From Pseudomonas sp. IB20 (GTDB taxonomy: Bacteria; Pseudomonadota; Gammaproteobacteria; Pseudomonadales; Pseudomonadaceae), in NCBI RefSeq assembly GCF_009707325.1, contig NZ_CP046103.1, positions 3,085,610 to 3,149,609 of the forward strand: a DNA stretch of 64,000 nucleotides, read 5' to 3'. Position 1 is the stretch's first letter; every line of letters begins with the position of its first letter. Below are positions 20,091 through 27,654 of the stretch, one piece after another. The notes beneath the pieces are model-generated. The model made no database searches, had not been told where the DNA came from, and worked only from the letters and a program-made list of their open reading frames with translations. The translations under genes were made by a program, and so were the position numbers.

Positions 20091-21152
20091 ATGAACCTGC
20101 CCTTCTTCGCCCGGCGCCTGTTGCGCCCCTTGCTCGACCCCTACCGGCGCTATCGCCATGCCAAGCTGATCCACGCCGTACGCGTGTCCATCGGTTTGTT
20201 GGCGACGATACTGCTTACCACCGGCATTAACCTGCCCCACGGTGAGTGGGCTTCGGTGACCATGCTGATCGTGATCGGCGGCTTGCAACACCACGGCAAC
20301 ATCGGCAAAAAAGCCGTGGAGCGCGCCTATGGCACCTTGATCGGCGCCAGCGTCGGCTTGCTGCTGGTGGTGCAACAGGCCTATTTCGGCCAGCCGTTGC
20401 TGACCTACTTGTTGATGTCGGTGGTGTGCGGGTTCTTTTCCTATCACGCCATCGGCAAGGGCGGTTACATCGCGCTGCTGTCAGCGATCACGGTGTTTAT
20501 TGTCGCCGGCCACGGCGATAACCCGATCTCGGATGGCTTGTGGCGCACCGTGGACATCCTGATCGGCATTGTGTTGGCGCTGGCGTTCTCCTTCGCCCTG
20601 CCGCTGTACGCGGTGTACTCGTGGCGCTACAACCTGGCCAGTGCATTGCGCGACTGTGCCGAGATTTACAGCCGGATCATCAGCGGCCAGTCGGTCACCG
20701 ATGATGAGCACTTCAAGCTGCTCAACCGCCTGAATGCAGCGATGCTGCAACTGCGCTCGTTGATGCCGTCGGTGTCCAAGGAAGTGCGCATCTCCATGAC
20801 CGAGTTGGACGCCATCCAGCGACACTTGCGCATGTGCATCAGCACCCTGGAGATTCTCGGCAATACTCGGCCCGATCCACGCGATGAACAGGCGATGGCG
20901 CGCATGCAGGTGATGTTGAAGGCCGAGCATCGGCAGATTCGGGTGCATCTGGTGGGGATGGCGCGGGCATTGAAGTTGGGGTTTACCGACCGGCTGGATC
21001 GACCGGCCGCGCAGGTCTCGGATGAAGCCGGGTTGGAGGCGCCGGTACAGAGTGCACTGGATGGGTATCGGTTATTGACGTTGCAGTTGGCGAGCAACGT
21101 CGACGCCATGCGTCAGCGGTTGGCAAAAACGTCGAGCCATTGGAAGATTTGA
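20091..21152 (+). CDS. FUSC family inner-membrane protein
   Basis: A 353-residue protein with about six N-terminal membrane helices (residues 30-185; for example VSIGLLATILLTTGINLPHGEWASVTMLIVIGGL) and a helical cytoplasmic tail. This is the half-length FUSC/YccS-like architecture seen in aromatic-acid or fusaric-acid exporters such as AaeB. The KKAVERAYGTLIGASVGLLL stretch after helix 3 is typical. No adaptor gene adjoins it, so an export role and its substrate remain inferred. Confidence 0.82.
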   Translation: MNLPFFARRLLRPLLDPYRRYRHAKLIHAVRVSIGLLATILLTTGINLPHGEWASVTMLIVIGGLQHHGNIGKKAVERAYGTLIGASVGLLLVVQQAYFGQPLLTYLLMSVVCGFFSYHAIGKGGYIALLSAITVFIVAGHGDNPISDGLWRTVDILIGIVLALAFSFALPLYAVYSWRYNLASALRDCAEIYSRIISGQSVTDDEHFKLLNRLNAAMLQLRSLMPSVSKEVRISMTELDAIQRHLRMCISTLEILGNTRPDPRDEQAMARMQVMLKAEHRQIRVHLVGMARALKLGFTDRLDRPAAQVSDEAGLEAPVQSALDGYRLLTLQLASNVDAMRQRLAKTSSHWKI

Positions 21153-21162
21153 GTTAGGGAAA

Positions 21163-21200
21163 AAGAACAGTCTACGGTTGAGTAGAACTGTCCCGACTCA
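21163..21200 (+). terminator. weak hairpin after the FUSC gene
   Basis: Imperfect stem ACAGTCTAC / GTAGAACTGT about 20 bp after the stop, without a T tract. It may be a weak terminator or 3' stabiliser. Support is low. Confidence 0.3.
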
Positions 21201-21253
21201 GTACTCCTTACGGTGGCTTCAAGCAGGACCTATATAGCGACTGCGCAGAGTTT

Positions 21254-21343
21254 CTATGCTGACCTGAAAGACGTAAAAGGATTAGACCGTATCGTCGGAT
21301 CGATCTGTTCCTCAAAAAGATAATAGGCAATGTATTGGTTCAT
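21254..21343 (-). CDS. micro-ORF, 29 residues, coupled to the upstream micro-ORF
   Basis: Reads MNQYIAYYLFEEQIDPTIRS at the start and overlaps the stop of the preceding ORF in an ATGA junction. It is too short to classify and may be the broken tail of a longer gene. No homology was recognised. Confidence 0.3.
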   Translation of the reverse strand: MNQYIAYYLFEEQIDPTIRSNPFTSFRSA

Positions 21344-21510
21344 AGGCCTGGGCCTGCGTAAGGGTCGCTGGCGCGTAGCCCCAAGGCCCATTTAGCTTTT
21401 TCAGGGTAATCGAGCTTATCTGGCGGGTCGGTTTTATCAAGCTGGATGCCGAAGGTCGCGGTGGGTGGATCCAGGGATATGTCAACGGTTGAGCCGGTTG
21501 GAGTCGTCAT
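21340..21510 (-). CDS. micro-ORF, 56 residues
   Basis: Three consecutive ATGs (21516, 21513, 21510) follow an AAGG site; the third has the best spacing (8 bases). The product begins MTTPTGSTVDISLDPPTATF and ends LRASDPYAGPGL. It is soluble, Pro/Asp-rich and without cysteines. Its stop overlaps the start of a 29-codon ORF. A 17-bp palindrome lies about 75 bp upstream. Real-gene status is plausible but unproven, and no family was recognised. Confidence 0.4.
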   Translation of the reverse strand: MTTPTGSTVDISLDPPTATFGIQLDKTDPPDKLDYPEKAKWALGLRASDPYAGPGL

Positions 21511-21590
21511 CATCATTACCTTGCTGGTTCAGGGCGCGCGGGAACCGCGGAGGGCAAGGTGAATGAGCGCTTGGGGTATTAACCGAATCT

Positions 21591-21607
21591 ACTGTCAAAT
21601 TGACAGT
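21591..21607. promoter_or_regulatory. 17-bp palindrome overlapping a -35-like TTGACA
   Basis: ACTGTCAAATTGACAGT is a perfect inverted repeat (8+1+8). Each arm contains a TTGACA hexamer, so either strand has a consensus -35. Rightwards, GATATA at 21622-21627 lies 16 bases further on, close to a -10. It resembles a dimeric regulator operator. Confidence 0.5.
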
Positions 21608-21624
21608 GGCGACGAGTGGTAGAT

Positions 21625-21790
21625 ATACGCAAGAATCTGACAAACAACGCAGTGATCATGAATCTGCCGTTACCCAGTCTTTTTCTTACATTTTTTTCAC
21701 GATTTCTTCACATCCAGAGACGTAGGGTGAAGCCTCATCCGTTACAAATGTTGTACATCAAGCCCGCCGCCCCAGCGGGCTTTTTTTTGT
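21625..21790 (+). ncRNA. candidate small RNA between a promoter-like palindrome and a strong terminator
   Basis: The rightward terminator at 21760-21788 has no protein gene upstream to serve: FUSC ends 600 bp earlier and the micro-ORFs and tetR are on the other strand. With TTGACA near 21600 and a -10-like hexamer near 21622, a transcript of roughly 150 nt would result, with pyrimidine-rich runs (TTTTTTCACGATTTCTTCAC). No known sRNA family was recognised. This is inference. Confidence 0.35.
21760..21788 (+). terminator. Rho-independent terminator (rightward)
   Basis: Stem AAGCCCGC / GCGGGCTT (21760-21767 with 21775-21782) is followed by a run of eight T counted from 21781. It may also mark the 3' end of tetR on the other strand, but the T run favours rightward use. 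Confidence 0.8.
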
Positions 21791-21798
21791 TTTGTGAG

Positions 21799-22551
21799 TT
21801 ATCGCGCCGCTTTGGTGGCGGGCGTGGCGGCTTGTTCACGGATGGCGCGCTGGGTATCGAGCACCTTGGCCAGCGCGGTTTCAGCTTCGGGGCTTTGCTG
21901 CGGCACGCGAATCGCTGCCGAGACCAGGGTAATCAACTTGGCCATCACCTCGGCGTCCGTCGCCGGGCGGCCCAAGCTCATGGAGTTCATCAGCAGGCGC
22001 AGCTCAGTCCCCGCCATCACCCCGGAAATCGCCTTGAGCGCAAATTGCAGGCGCACGCCCAGCTCATTGCGGGGCAGGTCCGGCAGGGCCAGAGCGAAGG
22101 CTTCGAAGAAACGCTGGAAGACCGGCTGGTAATGCACCTTGAGGTATTCCTGGATAAACGGCGAGGTGTCGCTGTAAACCCGGCCCAGGAACCGAATGAA
22201 TGAACGCCCTTCCCCACTGGCCGGGTCACTGCGCTCCAGACCCATTGCCGGCGCGAACAACACACCGAGCAAGGTATCGCAGTCGAGAGGGCCGCTGGAT
22301 TCGGCTTCACAGCGCGCCAGCAGTTCCAGGCGCTGCTCGTTGAGCGGCTCCAGACGCTGCATCAGCAAGGTTTTCATCAGGGAGTCCTTGTCCCCGAAGT
22401 GATAGTTCACAGCGGCCAGGTTCACCTGGGCACGCTCGGTAATCTGCCGGAGCAGAACGGCGTCATAACCGTATTTGATGAAGAGAGCCTCTGTCGCATC
22501 CAGCAGTCGAGTCTTGGTAACGTTTGGAGCGCTGAGTTTCTTCGCGACCAT
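21799..22551 (-). CDS. TetR/AcrR family regulator
   Basis: A 250-residue one-component repressor. The N-terminal helix-turn-helix (TRLLDATEALFIKYGYDAVLLRQITERAQVNLAAVNYHFGDKDSL, about residues 12-56) is of the PsrA/YcdC-like type with VNYHFG, and an all-helical ligand domain follows. ATG at 22551 gives a normal N-terminus (MVAKKLSAPN); the upstream frame is not supported. It is divergent from the ABC exporter operon across a 360-bp A+T-rich region, so it probably represses that operon and itself. Confidence 0.88.
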   Translation of the reverse strand: MVAKKLSAPNVTKTRLLDATEALFIKYGYDAVLLRQITERAQVNLAAVNYHFGDKDSLMKTLLMQRLEPLNEQRLELLARCEAESSGPLDCDTLLGVLFAPAMGLERSDPASGEGRSFIRFLGRVYSDTSPFIQEYLKVHYQPVFQRFFEAFALALPDLPRNELGVRLQFALKAISGVMAGTELRLLMNSMSLGRPATDAEVMAKLITLVSAAIRVPQQSPEAETALAKVLDTQRAIREQAATPATKAAR

Positions 22552-22567
22552 AGGAGTTCCACGGGGG

Positions 22568-22801
22568 AAATATTGTTTTAAAAAATAATTTGATTTTTTA
22601 TACCGGGGCAGCCCTTCGAAAGCAAGTACTGCCACTGCAGTATGCATCTAAAAGCCCGTGTAACCGGGCCCTCTGAGACTAGCCGAGGGCAATGGGACCT
22701 GCCCGATCCGCTTGACTGAGAATTCGTTTCAAAGGGTAAAACCGCTCTACATCCGTGGCTGGCGAAGCGCATGGAACACGGTTACTATTCAAACAATATT
22801 T
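22568..22801. promoter_or_regulatory. divergent promoter region with 11-bp inverted repeats
   Basis: AAATATTGTTT (22568-22578) just upstream of tetR is matched in inverted orientation by AAACAATATTT (22791-22801), about 110 bp before the ABC operon. Both lie in A+T-rich tracts, unlike the surrounding DNA. One copy near each promoter suggests a shared operator for the TetR protein. The rest of the 360-bp gap holds no gene. Confidence 0.45.
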
Positions 22802-22911
22802 TAAAAACAAGAAATAAAACCAGTCCGTGACGCGTACCAGGCAACTCCCAAACTTGTTACAACCATTTACCGGGGGCAAGCGGTACCGTCAAGACTGCAG
22901 GCGTAGTCACG

Positions 22912-23616
22912 ATGACAGACATCTCCGCGCACCCAGGCTTGATCTCCCTGCAAGGCATCGGCAAAAGCTATCAGCTCGCCGGGCAGCACCTGTCCATTCT
23001 TAATGATGTGTGCCTGTCGATTGCCAGCGGTGACAGCTGCGGCATTCTCGGCGCCTCCGGCTCCGGCAAAAGTACCCTGCTCAATATCCTCGGCTTGCTG
23101 GACTTGCCCAACTGCGGCCAGTACCACTTTGCTGGCCACGATATTTTCAGCGCCAGCCCGGATGAGCTGGCGGCGATTCGCAACCAGCAAATCGGCTTCG
23201 TGTTCCAGAGTTTCAACCTGCTGCCGCGCCTCAGTGCCCTGGACAACGTCGCCCTACCCCTGAGTTACCGCGGCGTGTCGCGCCATGAATCAGTGGAGCA
23301 GGCGTTGCGCATGCTTGAGCAAGTCGGCCTGGCCGAGCGCGCCCACCACCGCCCGGCTGATCTCTCCGGCGGCCAGCGTCAACGCGTGGCGATTGCACGC
23401 GCGTTGGTCGGCAAGCCTTCGGTGATTCTCGCCGACGAACCCACCGGCAACCTCGACAGCACCACCGCCCAAGAGATCATGGACTTGCTCCTGGCCCTCA
23501 ACCGCGAGCAGCAGGTGACGCTGATTATCGTCACCCATGACGCGCATATCGCCGAGCGCCTGGAACGCAAGATCCTGGTGCGCAATGGCGTGGTGCATGA
23601 GGCCGGGCGCCTATGA
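22912..23616 (+). CDS. ABC exporter ATP-binding protein (MacB/LolD type)
   Basis: A 234-residue ATPase. Walker A is GASGSGKST (near residue 50), the signature is LSGGQRQRVAIARAL and Walker B is VILADEPTGNLD. The GNLD-type Walker B end and the downstream FtsX-like permease place it in the MacB/LolD mechanotransmission group. It couples ATP hydrolysis to extrusion of a periplasmic or membrane substrate through the adjoining channel. No strong ribosome site is visible. Its stop overlaps the permease start (ATGA). Confidence 0.93.
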   Translation: MTDISAHPGLISLQGIGKSYQLAGQHLSILNDVCLSIASGDSCGILGASGSGKSTLLNILGLLDLPNCGQYHFAGHDIFSASPDELAAIRNQQIGFVFQSFNLLPRLSALDNVALPLSYRGVSRHESVEQALRMLEQVGLAERAHHRPADLSGGQRQRVAIARALVGKPSVILADEPTGNLDSTTAQEIMDLLLALNREQQVTLIIVTHDAHIAERLERKILVRNGVVHEAGRL

Positions 23617-24812
23617 GCCTGCGGGTCGAACAAAGCTTGAGCCAACTGCTGCACGAGGCGTTTGTGAGCCTGCGTACCCTTGGCAAACGTTCGGTCCTGG
23701 CGCTGCTGGGCATTGTGATCGGCAGTTCATCCGTGGTGGCGCTGATCAATATCGGCCATAACGCTTCCGTGGATGCGGCGATGATTTTCAAGGACATGGG
23801 CACCGACACCTTGGTCGCCCAGTTCCCACCCAAAGGCAACAGCAGCGCACCAATGCGCGCCAGCCTCGACCTCGAGGCGGTGCGCCAGGCAATACCGGGC
23901 ATTGCCCATATCGGCGCGCTCAGCGTGTTCGGCGGCCCCGTCGTGTTTCACGGCCGCACCGTCAACGCCAACTTTGTCGGCACTACGCCGGATATCAAGG
24001 ATGCCATGCGCCTGGCCGTGCGCGAGGGGCGTTTTTTATCGAGTTTCGACGCCGGCGAAACCTACGGCGTGATTGGCGACCAAGTCGCCCAGGCCCTGAG
24101 TACACCGGGCGACCCGCTGAAACTGGGGGATCGCATCCGCATCAACGACTACCTGTTCCTGGTGGTGGGCATCCTGCACAACCAACCCCGGGCCATGCTG
24201 ATGCCGGTGCAAGCCAACGAATCGCTGTTCATCCCCGCCGAAGGCATGCGCCGCATCTACCCGACCCCGCAAATCGGCAACGTGATCATCCGCGCCGCGC
24301 CGGGCCAGGACATGGAACGCATCGCCCGCGACGCCGCCAGCGCCCTGAAAAGCCAGCTCACCGACCACGATGTCGACATCCAGGTGCCCCAGCAAATGAT
24401 CGATGGCATGACCCGCCAAAGCCGCACATTCGCCTATTTGTTGCTGGCCCTGGGCGCCATCTCGCTGGTGGGCGGCGGTGTCGGCGTGATGAACGTGATG
24501 CTGATGAATGTCTCGGAGCGCCGCCGTGAAATCGGCATCCGCATGGCCCTGGGCGCACGCCAACGGGACATTCGCAACCTGTTCCTGCTGGAGGCGGTCA
24601 CCCTGACGGCCGTCGGTGCGCTCTGCGGCGCCGTGCTGGGCATGACCGCCGCCTGGCTCTACGCCTGGCTGTCGGGCTGGGTCTTTTCCCTGGCCGCCGC
24701 CGCCCTGCCCTTGGGCGTGGGCAGCACGTTGCTGGTGGGCTTGTTCTTTGGCATCTATCCGGCGGTGTCGGCCTCGCGGCTGCAGCCGGTGGAGGCCTTG
24801 CGTGATGAATAA
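23613..24812 (+). CDS. ABC exporter permease (MacB-like, FtsX fold)
   Basis: A 399-residue membrane subunit with one N-terminal helix (residues 28-48, SVLALLGIVIGSSSVVALI), a ~220-residue periplasmic domain and three C-terminal helices of the FtsX domain (starting AYLLLALGAISLVGGGVGVMNVMLM, then ERRREIGIRMALGARQRDI). This is the MacB topology, but with the ATPase on a separate polypeptide. It overlaps the next gene by 8 bp. Confidence 0.92.
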   Translation: MSLRVEQSLSQLLHEAFVSLRTLGKRSVLALLGIVIGSSSVVALINIGHNASVDAAMIFKDMGTDTLVAQFPPKGNSSAPMRASLDLEAVRQAIPGIAHIGALSVFGGPVVFHGRTVNANFVGTTPDIKDAMRLAVREGRFLSSFDAGETYGVIGDQVAQALSTPGDPLKLGDRIRINDYLFLVVGILHNQPRAMLMPVQANESLFIPAEGMRRIYPTPQIGNVIIRAAPGQDMERIARDAASALKSQLTDHDVDIQVPQQMIDGMTRQSRTFAYLLLALGAISLVGGGVGVMNVMLMNVSERRREIGIRMALGARQRDIRNLFLLEAVTLTAVGALCGAVLGMTAAWLYAWLSGWVFSLAAAALPLGVGSTLLVGLFFGIYPAVSASRLQPVEALRDE

Positions 24813-26283
24813 ATGGCTATGGCTGCTCGCGCTGGTCAGCCTGCCCGGCACGGCCGCCGACGTGGTGATCAACCCTTCAGCTGCCAGCACCACTCGCAGC
24901 GGTTACGACCGAGGGGTGTCGTTGAACGCCCAGGTGACCACGATGACCCTGGGTGACGCGGTGTACCTGGGCTTGCGCAACAACCCAGCAATCCGCAGCG
25001 CCTACCTGCAACGGGTGGCGCAGAAGTTCGACCTGCGCGTGGCCGAAGACACGTTCAACCCCAAGCTCACCCTCAACAGTTATTACCGCAACAGCCGTGG
25101 CTCGGCCGACAATGCGCGCAACGCCAGCCTGGCGCCGAATGCGACCTTGCTCGGCGAGTACGGCACCCGGCTGAGCATGGCCTGGACCCAGCAACTGAAC
25201 ACCGCCGACCGCGCCGGCCGCTACCGCAGCGACGGCCTGGACCTGGCCCTCATCCAGCCGCTGATGCGTGGCGCAGGCTGGGACGCCACCACCGCGCCGC
25301 TGCGCCTGTCACGCCTGTCTGAGCAAGCCAACCGCCTGAACCTCAAGGCCACGGTGGCGCAGACCATCAGCCAGATCATCGCCACCTATCGCGAACTGCT
25401 GCGTGCCCAGGAGCAGTTGAGCATCGTCCAGGACGCCCTCAAGCGCTCCGGCACTTTGCTCGAGGTGAACAGAGCCTTGATCAGCGCCGGGCGCATGGCC
25501 GAGTTTGAAATCGTGCAGACCGAAGCCGACATTGCCACCCAGCAACTCGGTGTGGAAGAAGCCCAGAACCAGCTTGATACGAGCCGCCTCGCCCTGCTGC
25601 GCCTGCTGGCCTTGGACCTGTCGACGCCGATCCGCGCCAGCGAAGCCCTGGAGGCCCAGCCGATGACCATCGACAAACGCCAGGCCTTCAACCTGGCGCA
25701 AACCCAGCAACCGGAATACCTCGCCGCCCTGCTCGGCAGCCAGCAGGCCGACCTGAACCTGGTGATCGCCAAGGATTCCGGGCGCTGGCAGGTGGACCTG
25801 GTGGCCGGTGCCAACCAGATACGCGACGCCTACAACAACGACAATGGCAACACCAATAACCGTACCTGGAACAGCTACGCCGGGGTGCAGGTGCAGATCC
25901 CTATTGGCGACATCAGCACGCGCCAGGCCGAAGTGCGCGCGCGGGTCAATGTGGAGGATCAGGAGATCCGTATCACCGACGCCCGCCAGGAATTGGAACG
26001 CAACGTCAACGACGTGGTGCGCGACCTTGGCACGCGCTGGCGCCAATATGAAATCGCCCAGCGTGCGGTGGGATTGTCACGGCGCAAGATCGAGATCGAG
26101 CGGGAAAAACTCAGCGCCGGGCGCTCCACCAACTTCCAGGTGCTGAGTTTCGAGACCGACCTGCGCAACGCCGAAAACGCGCAGCTCAACGCGCTGATCG
26201 CTTATTTGAACGCCCAGACCCAGCTCGACTTGACGCTGGGCATGACGCTGGAAAGTTGGGAAATCGCCCTCAATGACTACTAA
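24805..26283 (+). CDS. TolC-family outer-membrane channel
   Basis: A 492-residue outer-membrane efflux protein. A Sec signal peptide (MNKWLWLLALVSLPGTAA) precedes the mature part. Long helical repeats rich in Gln, Ala and Leu (SEQANRLNLKATVAQTISQIIATYRELLRAQEQL) form the periplasmic tunnel. The longer frame begins inside the permease gene; ATG at 24805, overlapping the permease end by 8 bp, gives the signal peptide. It should complete a tripartite pump with its neighbours. Confidence 0.9.
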   Translation: MNKWLWLLALVSLPGTAADVVINPSAASTTRSGYDRGVSLNAQVTTMTLGDAVYLGLRNNPAIRSAYLQRVAQKFDLRVAEDTFNPKLTLNSYYRNSRGSADNARNASLAPNATLLGEYGTRLSMAWTQQLNTADRAGRYRSDGLDLALIQPLMRGAGWDATTAPLRLSRLSEQANRLNLKATVAQTISQIIATYRELLRAQEQLSIVQDALKRSGTLLEVNRALISAGRMAEFEIVQTEADIATQQLGVEEAQNQLDTSRLALLRLLALDLSTPIRASEALEAQPMTIDKRQAFNLAQTQQPEYLAALLGSQQADLNLVIAKDSGRWQVDLVAGANQIRDAYNNDNGNTNNRTWNSYAGVQVQIPIGDISTRQAEVRARVNVEDQEIRITDARQELERNVNDVVRDLGTRWRQYEIAQRAVGLSRRKIEIEREKLSAGRSTNFQVLSFETDLRNAENAQLNALIAYLNAQTQLDLTLGMTLESWEIALNDY

Positions 26284-27523
26284 TAAAAAACGCCTGCTGG
26301 GTGCTGTGTTGACCGTGCTGCTGGCGGGCGCGGGGATTGCCCTGTACACCCCCGCCGACACGCCCGTTGCGAGCGCCGCACAGTGGCTGGCGGTAAAACC
26401 CGACCCGCTGGTGCACCAGATCGGTCTGGTAGGCAAAATCGAACCCGACACCACCATCACCCTCACAGCGCCGTTCGACGGCAACGTGCTCGCCAACCTG
26501 GTGGAGCAAGGCCAACGCGTCGAAGCCGGCCAGGTGCTGTTGCGCATGGACCCGGCCACCCTCGAAGTACAACTGCGTGACGCACTGTCCGCCCAACTCA
26601 AGGCGCGGCGCACCGTACAGGAGATGCAGGACTGGGACAGCAGCCCCGCCGTCAGCCGCGCGCGCCGCAGCCTGCGCACCGCGGAAATGACCGCCGGCAA
26701 CACCCAGCGCAAACTCACCGAGAGCGAAAACCTGTTCAAGCGCGGCATCATCCCGCGTAACGAGTTGGACGACCTCAAACAGCAGACTCAGCAGCAACAG
26801 CTGGACCTCGCCTCTGCCCGCAGCGACCTGCAGCAGGCGCAGGATCAAGGCCGTGGCGAATATAAACAGATCGCCGATATGGAACTGACCAATGCCACGG
26901 TGAAATACGACGCCCTGCACAAGCTGCTCGACGGCAAGGAGGTCAAGGCGCCGTTCTCCGGCATCGTGGTGCCCGCGCCCGGCAACAACAGTTCGCCCCA
27001 GGGCGGTGGCAACAACAACGCGCCGGTACAGGCCGGCAGTAAGGTCAGCCAAGGCCAGGTGCTGTTTGGCCTGGCGAATATCGAACGGCTGAAAATCGTC
27101 GCCAAGGTGTCGGAGCTGGACATCAACCAACTGCACCAGGGCCAGGCGGTGGAAGTGATGGGCGATGGCTTCGACGGCGAGCGCCTGACCGGTTCCGTCA
27201 GCGTGGTCAGTGGCCTGGCGATTGCCAGCGACAGCCAGGGCAGCGCGCAGTTTCCGGTGACGTTGTCGATTCCCAAGCTCACGCCCCAGCAGTTGCAACG
27301 GGTACGACTGGGGATGAGTGCGCGGCTGACCATCGTCACTTACAACAATGAACAGGCGATTGTGATCCCAAGCCAAGCGATCAACCGCGATGACATGACC
27401 GTGGAGTATCGCCGGGCAATGGACCTGCCGGTGGAACGGGTGAAGGTAACCACCGGGCAATCGACCGCCCAAGGCGTTGAAGTGTTTGGGCTCAAACCGG
27501 GTTTCGTAAAAGCCGGGGGCTGA
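26273..27523 (+). CDS. HlyD/MacA-type periplasmic adaptor
   Basis: A 416-residue membrane-fusion protein. An N-terminal anchor (residues 8-25) is followed by a lipoyl/biotinyl half-motif (ITLTAPFDGNVLANLVEQGQRVEAGQVLLRMD), a long coiled coil (about residues 95-210) and a second lipoyl half (VKAPFSGIVVPAPG). An insertion rich in Asn and Gly (NNSSPQGGGNNN) lies after that. It is the last gene of the four-gene unit and overlaps the channel gene by 11 bp. Confidence 0.92.
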   Translation: MTTNKKRLLGAVLTVLLAGAGIALYTPADTPVASAAQWLAVKPDPLVHQIGLVGKIEPDTTITLTAPFDGNVLANLVEQGQRVEAGQVLLRMDPATLEVQLRDALSAQLKARRTVQEMQDWDSSPAVSRARRSLRTAEMTAGNTQRKLTESENLFKRGIIPRNELDDLKQQTQQQQLDLASARSDLQQAQDQGRGEYKQIADMELTNATVKYDALHKLLDGKEVKAPFSGIVVPAPGNNSSPQGGGNNNAPVQAGSKVSQGQVLFGLANIERLKIVAKVSELDINQLHQGQAVEVMGDGFDGERLTGSVSVVSGLAIASDSQGSAQFPVTLSIPKLTPQQLQRVRLGMSARLTIVTYNNEQAIVIPSQAINRDDMTVEYRRAMDLPVERVKVTTGQSTAQGVEVFGLKPGFVKAGG

Positions 27524-27552
27524 ACCCCTCCTCAAAATCAGTGGAGATCAAC

Positions 27553-27654
27553 AATGTGGGAGCTGGCTGGCCTGCTCCCACATTTAGATTGAAGTGAGTT
27601 TGGCAGCCCTTGCTGGCCTGCTCCCACATTTAGATTGAAGTGAGTTTGGCAGCC
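27553..27654. repeat. REP element inside a 46-bp tandem duplication
   Basis: GCTGGCCTGCTCCCACATTT and the following bases occur at 27566 and again at 27612 (period 46 bp, about 43 identical positions). The second copy carries the stop codon and last seven codons of the leftward FAD gene; the first copy is an extra, non-functional copy of that 3' end. Confidence 0.88.

Noticed and set aside
21616-22203. Rightward 195-codon frame overlapping tetR
   Set aside because: It crosses a strong terminator and the tetR coding region, whose HTH motif is clear; the translation has no family-like features.
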